Shown: piece by piece, positions 41,877-50,792 of the stretch | Numbering within the stretch: position 1 is the stretch's first letter | Layout: each line of letters begins with the position of its first letter | NCBI GenBank assembly: GCA_036676475.1 | Contig: JAKFCU010000044.1 | Location: 1-64,000 of the forward strand | Direction: 5' to 3' | Origin: LC029 sp036676475 | GTDB taxonomy: Bacteria > Bacillota > Bacilli > Aneurinibacillales > RAOX-1 | Length of the DNA: 64,000 nucleotides | Notes under the pieces: model-generated | The model's database searches: none | What the model saw: only the letters and a program-made list of their open reading frames with translations | What the model was told of the DNA's origin: nothing | Position numbers and translations under genes: made by a program

Positions 41877-43073
41877 TTAGCATGAAGAGGATTCATCGCT
41901 CTCTTTGCATTCCCACATTTCCGGTCCATGACCGCCCACGGGTGGGTACACATACATTTGATGCATGTGGTGATGAGGATGCATCATTTGCGGCATGGAA
42001 GGCATCATGTAGGGGCTGACGGCTCCCGGATAACTTGGCGGCATGTATTCTTGTTCGCAATCATGATCTTCTGTCGCCTGTGTCATATAAAGCTGCTCGT
42101 GATACTGGTTTGGGTAATGGGTTTGGGTAAAGAAATTTTTGTTATAGGGTGCTTCCACCTCTGGTCCAGGGAATGGGCCCATTTGCATCGGGCTTAACAT
42201 GGTTGGATTCATCCCATAGGGAGAAATTCCTGGAAACGGATAGGGAGTTGGTGGATATTGTGGAGTTTCCTGACATGGCTTGCAAGAATGTGCTTGGGGA
42301 TAGGGTGGATACATTTCCGGAAAAGGCATTCCCATCATACCAGGTGAGACCATATTGGGCGGCATCATATTTGGCCCTGCCATTTCAGGCGTGAACTCTG
42401 GCGGTTGTATCATTGATGGCTGACCCATGGATGGCATCATTTGGGGCTGCATCATCGGCGGCTGACCCATGGGTGGCATTATTTGGGGCTGCATCATCGG
42501 CGGCTGACCCATGGGTGGCATCATTTGGGCCTGCATCATCGGCGGTTGACCCACGGGTGGCATCATTTGGGGCTGCATCATCGGCGGTTGACCCATGGGT
42601 GGCATCATTTGGGCCTGCATCATCGGCGGCTGACCCATGGGTGGCATCATTTGGGGCTGCATCATCGGCGGCTGACCCATGGGTGGCATCATTTGGGGCT
42701 GTGGCATTCCCATCATTTCAGGTAAAGTCATTTTCGGAGGATACTCATAGCTGGGCATTTCTGGGATTTCTGGAGCAGCTTGTGTTAATGGCGGAGTTGG
42801 TGTTGGGATCATTTGAGGCTGAGTGGATTGGCCAAAGATTTGTGGAATCGTTGGCTGTACTTCCACACGGTCAGAAACAGGAATTGCTTCTTTGGTAGAC
42901 TCTTTTGCTTTTAGCGGTACTCCTGCAGTTGGAACCTTCACTTTTGTTCCAGCCGTTATTTTATCACCATCCTTAATATGACTATTGATCTCTTCTAGTT
43001 TTTCTAAGCCAATGTTGTACTTTTTCGCAATTTTCGTTAATGTTTCTCCTCTTTTTACAATATGAATTTTCAA
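41877..43073 (-). CDS. safA: SafA/ExsA-like spore coat morphogenetic protein with LysM domain and Met/Pro/Gln repeats
   Basis: The protein has about 398 residues from a TTG at 43073, preceded by GAGGAGGA. Residues 1-46 are a LysM domain (IHIVKRGETLTKIAKKYNI). The rest is low-complexity, rich in Met, Pro and Gln, with seven 14-residue repeats of the type PQMMPPMGQPPMMQ at about residues 125-222 and His/Met-rich stretches near the end. SafA is the inner-coat scaffold; its LysM binds at the cortex-coat interface and the long tail recruits coat proteins. LysM at the N terminus distinguishes it from SpoVID. The proline-rich tail evolves quickly, and repeat number probably varies between strains. 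Confidence 0.85.
   Translation of the reverse strand: MKIHIVKRGETLTKIAKKYNIGLEKLEEINSHIKDGDKITAGTKVKVPTAGVPLKAKESTKEAIPVSDRVEVQPTIPQIFGQSTQPQMIPTPTPPLTQAAPEIPEMPSYEYPPKMTLPEMMGMPQPQMMPPMGQPPMMQPQMMPPMGQPPMMQAQMMPPMGQPPMMQPQMMPPVGQPPMMQAQMMPPMGQPPMMQPQIMPPMGQPPMMQPQMMPSMGQPSMIQPPEFTPEMAGPNMMPPNMVSPGMMGMPFPEMYPPYPQAHSCKPCQETPQYPPTPYPFPGISPYGMNPTMLSPMQMGPFPGPEVEAPYNKNFFTQTHYPNQYHEQLYMTQATEDHDCEQEYMPPSYPGAVSPYMMPSMPQMMHPHHHMHQMYVYPPVGGHGPEMWECKESDESSSC
42408..42702 (-). repeat. Seven 42-bp tandem repeats inside safA
   Basis: The DNA repeats in 42-bp steps (14 codons each). Most differences are synonymous or cause Pro/Ala, Met/Val and Met/Ile changes, and the outer unit is the most divergent (PSMGQPSMIQ). 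It is a coding minisatellite that can expand or contract in frame. Confidence 0.9.
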
Positions 43074-43174
43074 TGAAAAATCCTCCTCTAACCAAAAGTC
43101 TATACAGCATATGCAGATCTAGGCATTTTGCTCATAGAGAAGGAAAATCACATAGGCGAGTTTTATTTTGACCT

Positions 43175-43493
43175 GGATAACCGGAGAATTGAGACTGTTG
43201 ATTAACTGTTATTTAGAATTCTCGAGTTGAGCGTAGTAAGGGGAAAAATTCCCACTCACAAAGGTTTTTGAGTGATATGAGCCTCAATAAGTGGAAAAAT
43301 TCCCATTGCACTAGATTGTAAGCGCTTTTAATTGCTCGTAGGAGGCCATAGCGGGAGTTTTTCCCTCTAATTTACCTCTTTTTCTAAAATTTCTAGTCGT
43401 AACGGGAACTATTCCCTTTAAACAAGAAAGTCTGGATTGGCCTCATGGTTTACGTTTATTAATTAATCAACAGTCTCACATTTCCTGTTATCC
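43175..43493. mobile_element. 319-bp MITE-like element with 31-bp terminal inverted repeats and four internal dyads
   Basis: GAGACTGTTGATTAA (43191-43205) is perfectly inverted at 43463-43477. Outward, the match extends through GGATAAC on both sides, giving 31-bp ends with about 27 matches. Inside are four 13-bp dyads of the form GGGAA-N3-TTCCC: 43241-43253, 43292-43304 (TGGAA), 43353-43365 (GGGAG) and 43404-43416. Their starts are 51, 61 and 51 bp apart, near multiples of a helical turn. No ORF is present. No clear target duplication is visible. It fills the gap between ilvE and safA, upstream of the safA start. Confidence 0.7.
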
Positions 43494-43504
43494 CGAGAGA
43501 TTGC

Positions 43505-43548
43505 AAAAATATAGGCCATGGTTTGGATAGCATCCATCCCATGGCCTA
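43505..43548 (-). terminator. Terminator of ilvE
   Basis: On the minus strand TAGGCCATGG pairs perfectly with CCATGGCCTA around an 17-base loop, and is followed by TATTTTTG. It starts just after the ilvE stop. Confidence 0.75.
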
Positions 43549-43560
43549 CTTACTTCGTTT

Positions 43561-44634
43561 TTATTTGATCTCAAGAGTCCATTCAAATGGATCAGGTAAA
43601 GAACCATTTTGTATACCTGTCAACGTATCATATATTCGCTTGGATACCTCTCCGGTTTGTCCATCATTGATGATCATTTTTTTCTCATCCCAACATAATT
43701 CACCAACGGGAGAGATGACTGCAGCAGTTCCAGTACCGAAAGCTTCTTCAAATGTACCGTTACTGTAGGCTTGATAAAGTTCATCTATGGAAATTTTCCG
43801 CTGAATGACAGGAATTCCCCAATGCTCAAGAAGTTGGATAACAGAATTTCTTGTAATCCCATCTAAAATACTTCCATTTAAAGCAGGAGTGATGACTTCT
43901 CCATTGATTTTAAAGAAGACATTCATACTTCCTACTTCTTCAATATATCTTTTTTCTATTCCGTCTAACCACAATACTTGAGAATATCCTTTTTCAGTGG
44001 CTGCTTCTTGCCCCTTTAAACCAGATGCATAATTTCCACCTGTCTTGGCCGTTCCGGTTCCGCCAGGCACAGCACGAACGTATTGGTTCTCTACAAAAAT
44101 CTTAACCGGGTGTATTCCCTCGGCATAATACGACCCAACAGGCGATAGAATCACCATGAAATAATAGTGGTTTGACGGCGAAACCCCAAGAGTAGGTTCG
44201 GTTGCAATGATAAAAGGACGAATATATAGGGAAGTTCCTTCAAGTGAAGGAATCCAATCCTTGTCTATCTGGACCAATTGTTTTAAACCTTCCAGAGCTA
44301 ACTCTTCATCGATAGGCGGGATGCTTAATCGATCATTGGATAGATTCAACCTTTGCATATTTTTGTTCGGTCTAAATAAGAGAATTCGGTTATCTTCTGT
44401 CCGATAGGCCTTAAGACCCTCAAACACGGTTTGTCCGTAATGGAAAACCTTAGAGGCTGGATCTAAAGCAATGGGCTGATAAGGCACAATTCGTGGATGA
44501 TGCCACCCTTTTTCTGTTGTATAGTCCAAAATGAACATATGGTCGGTAAATTGTTTTCCGAACACAAGCTGCTCTGGTTGTGGTTTCACTTTTGGCGTTT
44601 CACTAAGAATAATTTCAATTGTTCTTTGTGCCAC
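43561..44634 (-). CDS. ilvE: Branched-chain-amino-acid aminotransferase
   Basis: The 357-residue fold-type IV PLP enzyme has the lysine region GTAKTGGNYASGL and the EEVGSMNVFF segment of long (about 360 aa) BCATs. It catalyses the last step of Leu, Ile and Val synthesis. Start is a GTG at 44634 with AAGGAGATGG upstream. A terminator after pheA separates it from the threonine operon, so it is probably transcribed alone. Confidence 0.96.
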   Translation of the reverse strand: MAQRTIEIILSETPKVKPQPEQLVFGKQFTDHMFILDYTTEKGWHHPRIVPYQPIALDPASKVFHYGQTVFEGLKAYRTEDNRILLFRPNKNMQRLNLSNDRLSIPPIDEELALEGLKQLVQIDKDWIPSLEGTSLYIRPFIIATEPTLGVSPSNHYYFMVILSPVGSYYAEGIHPVKIFVENQYVRAVPGGTGTAKTGGNYASGLKGQEAATEKGYSQVLWLDGIEKRYIEEVGSMNVFFKINGEVITPALNGSILDGITRNSVIQLLEHWGIPVIQRKISIDELYQAYSNGTFEEAFGTGTAAVISPVGELCWDEKKMIINDGQTGEVSKRIYDTLTGIQNGSLPDPFEWTLEIK

Positions 44635-44650
44635 TGGTCTCCATCTCCTT

Positions 44651-44680
44651 AAAAACCCGGTGCAATTTCACACCAGGTCC
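44651..44680 (-). terminator. Terminator after pheA
   Basis: On the minus strand CCTGGTG pairs with CACCGGG around TGAAATTG, followed by TTTTTAA. It ends the pheB-hom-thrC-thrB-pheA transcript. Confidence 0.7.
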
Positions 44681-44717
44681 AATTATTTGCGTATACATGA
44701 AATTTTGCACAATAAGT

Positions 44718-45578
44718 TTATGAATTAACTTTTGTGTACTTAATGTAACAAGGGTATGAACCAAGTTGCCTCACTTGGCAGCCTAGTGCTTCTAGCTCAG
44801 CAAAAGCGCCTGGCAGTAGGATTTCATCCATTTTTTGTTCAATATCAATGATAAAATGATAATTTCCCAGTCCGGTTTTGGTCGGCCGGGATTCAATTCT
44901 TGATAAATTAATTTTCCGCCAAGCAAAGGCTGCCAACACCTGATAAAGCGCCCCTGGAAAATCGGATGGCAAGGTGACCAGGATGGTGGTCTTCTCAATA
45001 TCAGTAGGCATCATTGGCATGGAAGAAGAGCTCACGAGCAAGAATCGGGTATAGTTATTTTCATGATCCTGAATGTATTCTTTTAGAAATTGAACTGGAT
45101 AAATTTCCTTGGAAAGGCGATTTCCAATCGCAGCCCACGGTTCGTTTGGATTCAAACCTACCTGTTTAACAGCCTCAGCCGTACTTTGGGTATATTCAAT
45201 TTCCACATGCGGAAGATACTTACGTAAAAACAATCGACTTTGAGCCACCGCTTGCGGATGAGATAGCACTTTTCGAATTTCAGTCCAATTCATCGGCTTC
45301 GCTGCCATTAGATGTTGGGAAATAGGGTAGGCCAGTTCTCCCTGGATAGGAACATCAATATGATGAATGAGCCAATCCATTGTCAAATTAACGGTTCCTT
45401 CAATTGAATTTTCAATGGGAACCACAGCAAATTCCGTTTTATCCTGATCAATGGCATCAAGCACATCAGGAATGGTCGCAAAGGGGATATATCTTGCTTC
45501 CAGTCCTTTAAAGAAGAATCGGGCCGCTTCTTCCGTAAACGTTCCGTTCGGCCCAAGAAAAGCTATATTTCTCTCCAT
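44718..45578 (-). CDS. pheA: Prephenate dehydratase
   Basis: The 286-residue protein starts at MERNIAFLGPNGTF (45578), preferred because GGGGGAG lies 9 bases before it; an upstream ATG at 45596 would precede that site. Dehydratase motifs include VPIENSIEGTVN and NNYTRFLL (TRF catalytic triad). The C-terminal ACT domain carries ESRPTKTGLGNY, the phenylalanine-binding ESRP motif. It makes phenylpyruvate and is feedback inhibited by Phe. It closes the threonine/phenylalanine operon. Confidence 0.96.
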   Translation of the reverse strand: MERNIAFLGPNGTFTEEAARFFFKGLEARYIPFATIPDVLDAIDQDKTEFAVVPIENSIEGTVNLTMDWLIHHIDVPIQGELAYPISQHLMAAKPMNWTEIRKVLSHPQAVAQSRLFLRKYLPHVEIEYTQSTAEAVKQVGLNPNEPWAAIGNRLSKEIYPVQFLKEYIQDHENNYTRFLLVSSSSMPMMPTDIEKTTILVTLPSDFPGALYQVLAAFAWRKINLSRIESRPTKTGLGNYHFIIDIEQKMDEILLPGAFAELEALGCQVRQLGSYPCYIKYTKVNS

Positions 45579-45611
45579 TGCTAAAAGCTCCCCCATCGTT
45601 TTCTTTACACT

Positions 45612-46541
45612 CTACTCCGTTTGAAAAGGGGTGTCAATATCTTCTGAAATTTGCACGCCATGATAATCAGGTGTAAGGCTGAGTGTTTTCGACTGAATAC
45701 CAAATTGTAGCAATGTATCCGTGAAAAACTTGACTAACGAATCTTCTTCTCCTTGGAGAAAAGAAATCACGGTAGGTCCTGCTCCACTTAACGCTGTACC
45801 TAATGCCCCATGGAGATGGGCATTTTCTAACAGGATATCTAATCCTGGAACCAAAGCCATCCGGTAGGGATGATGCAAACAATCTTTCATGGCAAACTTG
45901 AGCATTTCATATTGGCCACTTGCCAAGGATGCAGCCAATAAACTAGCGTGACTGACAGAGAACACAGCATCCTTCCGACTATAGTGATCAGGAAGGACCC
46001 CCCGGGCCTTATCCGTAGAAAGCATGAACTCGGGAATTACAGCCAAGGCTTTCAAGCTAGGATGTGGATCAATTTTAATATAAGGGACCGCGGCTTCCTC
46101 TATAACAGCTATGATAATGCCTCCAAATAGAGAAGCACCTACATTATCCGGGTGTCCTTCCAACTCCGTAGCCATTTGGTAAATGTCGTCCCTTGAAAAA
46201 GGCTCCTCCGCTAAATAGTTTGCTGCCACCAAGCCACCCACGATAGCCGCTGCACTACTTCCCAAACCTCTGGTTAACGGTATTTCACTCTTCATTTCTA
46301 TATGCAAAGGAGGAAGCTGTTTACCCGCCTTTTGAAATACCAGCTGTGCCATTTTGTAAACGAGATTACTCTCATCAGTCGGTAGACCTTCTAACTCCTC
46401 ACCATGGAGAACTACCTTAGGAGTATCGGCAAATTTCATTCGAATTGTGGTATATAATTGGAAAGCCATTCCGATCGCATCGAAACCTGGTCCTAGGTTT
46501 GCTGTACTTGCAGGTATTTTAACTTGAATTCGAGTTCTCAT
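45612..46541 (-). CDS. thrB: Homoserine kinase
   Basis: The 309-residue GHMP kinase has the ATP loop PLTRGLGSSAAAIVGG and the N-terminal substrate region ASTANLGPGFDAIG. It phosphorylates homoserine for threonine synthesis. Its start overlaps the thrC stop by 4 bp (ATGA), showing translational coupling. Confidence 0.97.
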   Translation of the reverse strand: MRTRIQVKIPASTANLGPGFDAIGMAFQLYTTIRMKFADTPKVVLHGEELEGLPTDESNLVYKMAQLVFQKAGKQLPPLHIEMKSEIPLTRGLGSSAAAIVGGLVAANYLAEEPFSRDDIYQMATELEGHPDNVGASLFGGIIIAVIEEAAVPYIKIDPHPSLKALAVIPEFMLSTDKARGVLPDHYSRKDAVFSVSHASLLAASLASGQYEMLKFAMKDCLHHPYRMALVPGLDILLENAHLHGALGTALSGAGPTVISFLQGEEDSLVKFFTDTLLQFGIQSKTLSLTPDYHGVQISEDIDTPFQTE

Positions 46542-47584
46542 GATTGTACCACACTCATCACAGATTTGATTGAGCTATCCACAACTACGGGCTCTACCCC
46601 TACTGTTTTAAGGGCAATATTGGGATCTTTCAAGCCATTCCCTGTTAATACACATACGACCTGTTTTCCCTTTTCCAATTTGCCAATTTGTCTCATTTTG
46701 ATAATACCGGCAAGGGACGCACAAGAAGCAGGTTCTGCAAAAATCCCTTCGGTTTGCGCCAACTTGCGGTAAGCCGCCAGAATTTCCTCATCCGTCACAG
46801 AATCCACATGGCCATCTGATTCCTCCAAAGCTTTTACGGCTAGATGACGGCTTGCCGGATTACCGATGCGAATAGCGGTAGCTACGGTTTCTGGATTCTC
46901 AATATCAATTCCTTTGACTAAAGAAGCAGCTCCTTCCGCTTGGAAACCAAACATGCGAGGAAGTTGATCGATTTTCCCTTCTTTGGCATATTCCTTAAAT
47001 CCTTTCCAATAGGCGGAAATATTTCCGGCATTTCCAACTGGAATTGCTAGAATATCCGGTGCTTTACCCAAAACGTCACAAACTTCGAATGCCCCTGTTT
47101 TCTGCCCCTCCAGACGGTATGGATTGACAGAATTCACCAATGTGATAGGGTGTTGATCGGTAATCTCCCGTACTATTTTCAAGGCTTGATCAAAGTTTCC
47201 TTCAATCGCAATGATCTCAGCTCCATAAGCAGCAGCCTGAGCCAGTTTTCCTAAGGCAATATTATTATTGGGAATCAGGACGATACATCTCAAATTAGCG
47301 CGTGCTGCGTATGCTGCTGCGGCTGCTGAGGTATTTCCTGTAGAAGCGCACATGATGGTATGGCTGCCTTCCTCCACTGCTTTAGCAACGGCCATGACCA
47401 TTCCGCGATCCTTAAACGATCCCGTTGGATTTACACCTTCATACTTGAAATGGATTTCCACTCCCAATTCCTCAGATAATTTAGGAGCATAAATCAAAGG
47501 AGTATCTCCTTCATGTAATGTCAGTCTTGGAGTTTTTTCCGTTACTGGCAGAAAAGCGGCATATTTTTCAATAAGTCCTGGCAT
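46538..47584 (-). CDS. thrC: Threonine synthase
   Basis: The 348-residue fold-type II PLP enzyme has the PLP lysine in TGSFKDRGM and the phosphate-binding CASTGNTSAAAAAYAA. It converts O-phosphohomoserine to threonine. It overlaps hom by 1 bp and thrB by 4 bp, in the order hom-thrC-thrB. Confidence 0.97.
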   Translation of the reverse strand: MPGLIEKYAAFLPVTEKTPRLTLHEGDTPLIYAPKLSEELGVEIHFKYEGVNPTGSFKDRGMVMAVAKAVEEGSHTIMCASTGNTSAAAAAYAARANLRCIVLIPNNNIALGKLAQAAAYGAEIIAIEGNFDQALKIVREITDQHPITLVNSVNPYRLEGQKTGAFEVCDVLGKAPDILAIPVGNAGNISAYWKGFKEYAKEGKIDQLPRMFGFQAEGAASLVKGIDIENPETVATAIRIGNPASRHLAVKALEESDGHVDSVTDEEILAAYRKLAQTEGIFAEPASCASLAGIIKMRQIGKLEKGKQVVCVLTGNGLKDPNIALKTVGVEPVVVDSSIKSVMSVVQS

Positions 47585-48888
47585 TAGTTCTCTTCCCTTC
47601 CTTCAACGCGATAAAAACTTTTCACTTCTTTAATGGCCTCCACCAAACGGAATTGCTTCAGCAGTTCATCAAGGCTCTTTTTAGTTGCCAAATGAGTGAC
47701 GATGATTACTTCTGCTTCTGATCTTTCCTTGCAAGTCTGTTGAATAATTTGCTCAATGCTGATTTCGTGATTAGCCAGGAGCGTCGTAATTTCAGCCAGC
47801 ACCCCCGGCTGATCAGCTACAATAAGTCTGAAGAAAAATTTCGAATCGATTTGCTCTGGGGTTTTTAGAATCTTTTCTTTATATGGGGCTACCATTCCTC
47901 GTCCATTTACACCTAATTTCATGTTTTTTACTACTGTAACCAAATCTGAGGTTACTGCAGTCGCCGTAGGCAATTCCCCGGCACCTGGGCCATAAAACAT
48001 GGTTTCGCCTACCGCTTCTCCATATACATAGACTGCATTAAACACGCCATTAACCGAGGCTAAAGGATGAGACTGATGAATCATCGTCGGCTGTACACTC
48101 ACTTCGATGCACCCATCATCCCGCTTAGCGATACCTAAGAGCTTAATTTCATAGCCAAGCTTTTTACCATAGCCGATATCTTCCGCTGAGACCTTAGAAA
48201 TCCCCCGAACATCGACATCCTCTAAACTATATTCCACCCTGAAGCCCAGTGTGCTTAAGATGGCCATCTTCCGTGCAGCATCATATCCCTCCACATCGGC
48301 GGTCGGATCTGATTCAGCATAGCCAAGGGCCTGAGCTTCCTTTAGCACATCATCATAGGAGGCTCCCTCCTTGCTCATTTTCGTCAAGATATAGTTGGTT
48401 GTTCCGTTCACAATTCCCATCATCTTATGGATGCGATCGGAAGAAAAACCTTCGACCAATGCCCGCAAAATGGGAATACCACCGGCTACACTCGCCTCAT
48501 AGAACACATCACAGCCTTTTTCCGCCGCCTTCGCTAAAATTTCCGCGCCATGAAGGGCCATGAGATCCTTATTAGCCGTAACCACGTGCTTGCCATGCTC
48601 TAATGCATCAAGAATATATTCCTTGGTCGGGTGAATTCCTCCCATGACTTCAATGACAATATCAATCTCCGGATTCTGCAGAACCTCTTGAGGATCCACG
48701 GTCAATAAATCTGGGGATATATGAATATTTCGATCTTTCCCTGGATTTTTCACAAGGATTTTACCCACTTGAATCTCTACACCCGTTTGCTTGACTAGAT
48801 CTAATTGGTGACCTTCCAAAATCCTTAGGACACCCGTACCTACTGTCCCTAATCCCATTAGACCAACCTTAACTAATTTCTTATCCAT
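47584..48888 (-). CDS. hom: Homoserine dehydrogenase
   Basis: The 434-residue protein has the NAD-binding GLMGLGTVGTGV, catalytic-domain motifs GIVNGTTNYILTKM and EGYDAARKMAIL, and a C-terminal ACT domain (about 350-425) for threonine feedback. It reduces aspartate semialdehyde to homoserine. It follows the pheB-like ACT gene by 25 bp. Confidence 0.97.
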   Translation of the reverse strand: MDKKLVKVGLMGLGTVGTGVLRILEGHQLDLVKQTGVEIQVGKILVKNPGKDRNIHISPDLLTVDPQEVLQNPEIDIVIEVMGGIHPTKEYILDALEHGKHVVTANKDLMALHGAEILAKAAEKGCDVFYEASVAGGIPILRALVEGFSSDRIHKMMGIVNGTTNYILTKMSKEGASYDDVLKEAQALGYAESDPTADVEGYDAARKMAILSTLGFRVEYSLEDVDVRGISKVSAEDIGYGKKLGYEIKLLGIAKRDDGCIEVSVQPTMIHQSHPLASVNGVFNAVYVYGEAVGETMFYGPGAGELPTATAVTSDLVTVVKNMKLGVNGRGMVAPYKEKILKTPEQIDSKFFFRLIVADQPGVLAEITTLLANHEISIEQIIQQTCKERSEAEVIIVTHLATKKSLDELLKQFRLVEAIKEVKSFYRVEGREEN

Positions 48889-48913
48889 TAAAGTCCCTCC
48901 ACTACGCGTCTTT

Positions 48914-49357
48914 TTAACCTCTTCCTACAATCGTGGCTTTAACCACACCATCTAGATCATTTACCTCATTCAAAAAATCATCGGTAGAAAGACCCAGTGC
49001 AGCAGTGTCAATCGACATACTCACATGCGCAATCCCCTGTAAGGGAATCGTTTGATTAATCGTTAATATATTTCCGCCTTTGCTCGCAATAAAGCTTAAT
49101 ACTTTAGATAGGACACCTGAACGGTGCTCTAGAGTAAGAGAAATGGTAATAATGACTTCCCGCGCCATAGCGTTAAATGGAAATACTCCGTCTTTGTACT
49201 TATAATAAGCACTACGACTTAACCCCACTTTCTCCACCGCTTCATGTACGGTTTCAGCTTCTCTGGAATTCAATAATTGTTTGGCCTCTACGGTCTTTAG
49301 AATCGCTTCAGGCAGGATTTGGTCACGGACTAAATAATATTTCTCCTCACGCTTCAT
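48914..49357 (-). CDS. pheB: ACT domain protein PheB (UPF0735)
   Basis: The 147-residue protein starts at MKREEKYYLV (49357), chosen because GGAGG lies 7 bases before it; the frame extends upstream without a ribosome site. An N-terminal helix-turn-helix-like segment (VHEAVEKVGLSRSAYYKYKD) is followed by an ACT domain (LTLEHRSGVLSKVLSFIASKGGNI). The family is fixed next to hom or pheA in Firmicutes. Function is not settled; a regulatory role in aromatic/threonine synthesis is likely. It is first in the operon. Confidence 0.9.
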   Translation of the reverse strand: MKREEKYYLVRDQILPEAILKTVEAKQLLNSREAETVHEAVEKVGLSRSAYYKYKDGVFPFNAMAREVIITISLTLEHRSGVLSKVLSFIASKGGNILTINQTIPLQGIAHVSMSIDTAALGLSTDDFLNEVNDLDGVVKATIVGRG

Positions 49358-49453
49358 CTCAAGTCCTCCAACACGATACACATGTTTTCTTATAGTGGAC
49401 ATTATAGTTGATTACCTTATTTTTGACAATAGGCTGTTATTATTTAGCTATGA

Positions 49454-49499
49454 GAAAAAGGAAGTCCAGAGGCTATTCCTTTGCCTCCATGGACTTCCT
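49454..49499 (-). terminator. Terminator of obg
   Basis: On the minus strand GGAAGTCC...GGAGGC pairs with GCCTC...GGACTTCC around a short loop and is followed by TTTTTC. It begins 4 bp after the obg stop. Confidence 0.85.
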
Positions 49500-49503
49500 T
49501 CCG

Positions 49504-50790
49504 TTATTCTACAAAGTCAAATTCAAAATCACCGATCCGAACCGTATCCCCATTTTCCGCACCCTTCTCGCGCAGCGCTTTATCTACCCCCATATTTCGC
49601 ATGGTACGGGCAAAGCGTTGTATTGAATCATGGGAGTTAAGATTTGTCATCCTCATGAGACGCTCAATATAAGCTCCTTCGACAATATATATTTCATTTT
49701 CTTTTCGGACATGGAATTTATCAGGCTCTTTCTCGGCCTTGTAAATCACCCGTTCTTCCGCTTCCTCCTGCAGTTCTTCTACGATCGGAACAGCTGGCAC
49801 CTTATCCAGAAGATCGGCTACCCCATAGAGGAGTTCCTTTATGCCCTGTTTGGTTGCTGCAGAAATAGAATAAATAGGGAGATTTGTCCCCACTTTTTCC
49901 CGGAAAGCGATTAGATTCTCTTCCGCTTCCGGAAGGTCCATTTTATTGGCTGCAACTACCTGAGGACGGTCTTCCAGCTTCTGATTATAGAGCTTCAGCT
50001 CTTGATTGATTTGCACAAAATCTTCGTATGGATCTCGACCTTCCGTTCCAGCCATATCAATCACATGGACAATAACCCGAGTCCTCTCCACATGACGAAG
50101 AAACTGATGACCTAGCCCCGTTCCTTCATGAGCTCCTTCAATGAGACCCGGAAGGTCTGCCATCACAAAGCTTCTTCCATCCCCTACATCAACAACACCA
50201 AGATTGGGTGTTAGGGTAGTGAAATGATAAGCACCAATCTTAGGCCTGGCTGCCGATACAATGGAAAGAAGCGTTGATTTCCCCACACTTGGATACCCAA
50301 CTAAGCCAATATCCGCCAGTACCTTTAGTTCTAATCGAACATAGCGTTCCTGTCCCGGCTCTCCATTCTCTGCTATTTCCGGAGCTGGATTGACAGAGGT
50401 AGCATATCGTATATTGCCTCTTCCGCCCCTTCCCCCTTTAGCAATGACCACCTTTTGACCATGAAAAACTAAATCGGCAATCAATTCATTTGTATCATCA
50501 TCATAGACAGAAGTACCGGGAGGTACCCTGACCAGCATATCCTCAGCACCTGCACCGTGCTGACTTTTGGTTCGACCATTTTCTCCTCTCGGGGCTTTGA
50601 AATGACGCTGATACTTAAAATCGACCAACGTTCGCAATCCTTCGTCCACCTCAAAAATGACGTTAGCGCCCCGGCCGCCATCACCACCCGCAGGACCACC
50701 CATATCCACATATTTTTCGCGACGGAAGGCAACCATTCCATTTCCTCCGTCGCCGCCTTTTACATAAATTTTCGCTGTATCTACAAACAT
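49504..50790 (-). CDS. obg: GTPase Obg/CgtA
   Basis: The 428-residue protein has the Gly-rich Obg fold (residues 1-158), a G domain with G1 GYPSVGKST, G3 DLPGLIEGAH and NKMDLP, and a C-terminal OCT domain (about 350-428). It acts in 50S ribosome assembly and the stress response, and in B. subtilis is required for sporulation initiation. It is the second gene of spo0B-obg, 2 bp after spo0B. Confidence 0.98.
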   Translation of the reverse strand: MFVDTAKIYVKGGDGGNGMVAFRREKYVDMGGPAGGDGGRGANVIFEVDEGLRTLVDFKYQRHFKAPRGENGRTKSQHGAGAEDMLVRVPPGTSVYDDDTNELIADLVFHGQKVVIAKGGRGGRGNIRYATSVNPAPEIAENGEPGQERYVRLELKVLADIGLVGYPSVGKSTLLSIVSAARPKIGAYHFTTLTPNLGVVDVGDGRSFVMADLPGLIEGAHEGTGLGHQFLRHVERTRVIVHVIDMAGTEGRDPYEDFVQINQELKLYNQKLEDRPQVVAANKMDLPEAEENLIAFREKVGTNLPIYSISAATKQGIKELLYGVADLLDKVPAVPIVEELQEEAEERVIYKAEKEPDKFHVRKENEIYIVEGAYIERLMRMTNLNSHDSIQRFARTMRNMGVDKALREKGAENGDTVRIGDFEFDFVE

Positions 50791-50792
50791 AA

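Noticed and set aside
42408..42702. Possible CRISPR array from regular 42-bp repetition
   Set aside because: The repeats are contiguous with no unique spacers, are in frame in a gene, and there are no cas genes.
42413..42898. 161-codon plus-strand ORF opposite safA with AADPWVASFGAASS-type repeats
   Set aside because: It is the antisense image of the 42-bp repeats in safA: a 42-bp unit without stops in one antisense frame stays open as it is copied. It has no ribosome site and no independent promoter.
43241..43416. Four GGGAA-N3-TTCCC dyads as a CRISPR-like or iteron origin array
   Set aside because: The repeats are only 13 bp palindromes with AT-rich gaps, there is no replication protein nearby, and the surrounding inverted ends fit a mobile element better.
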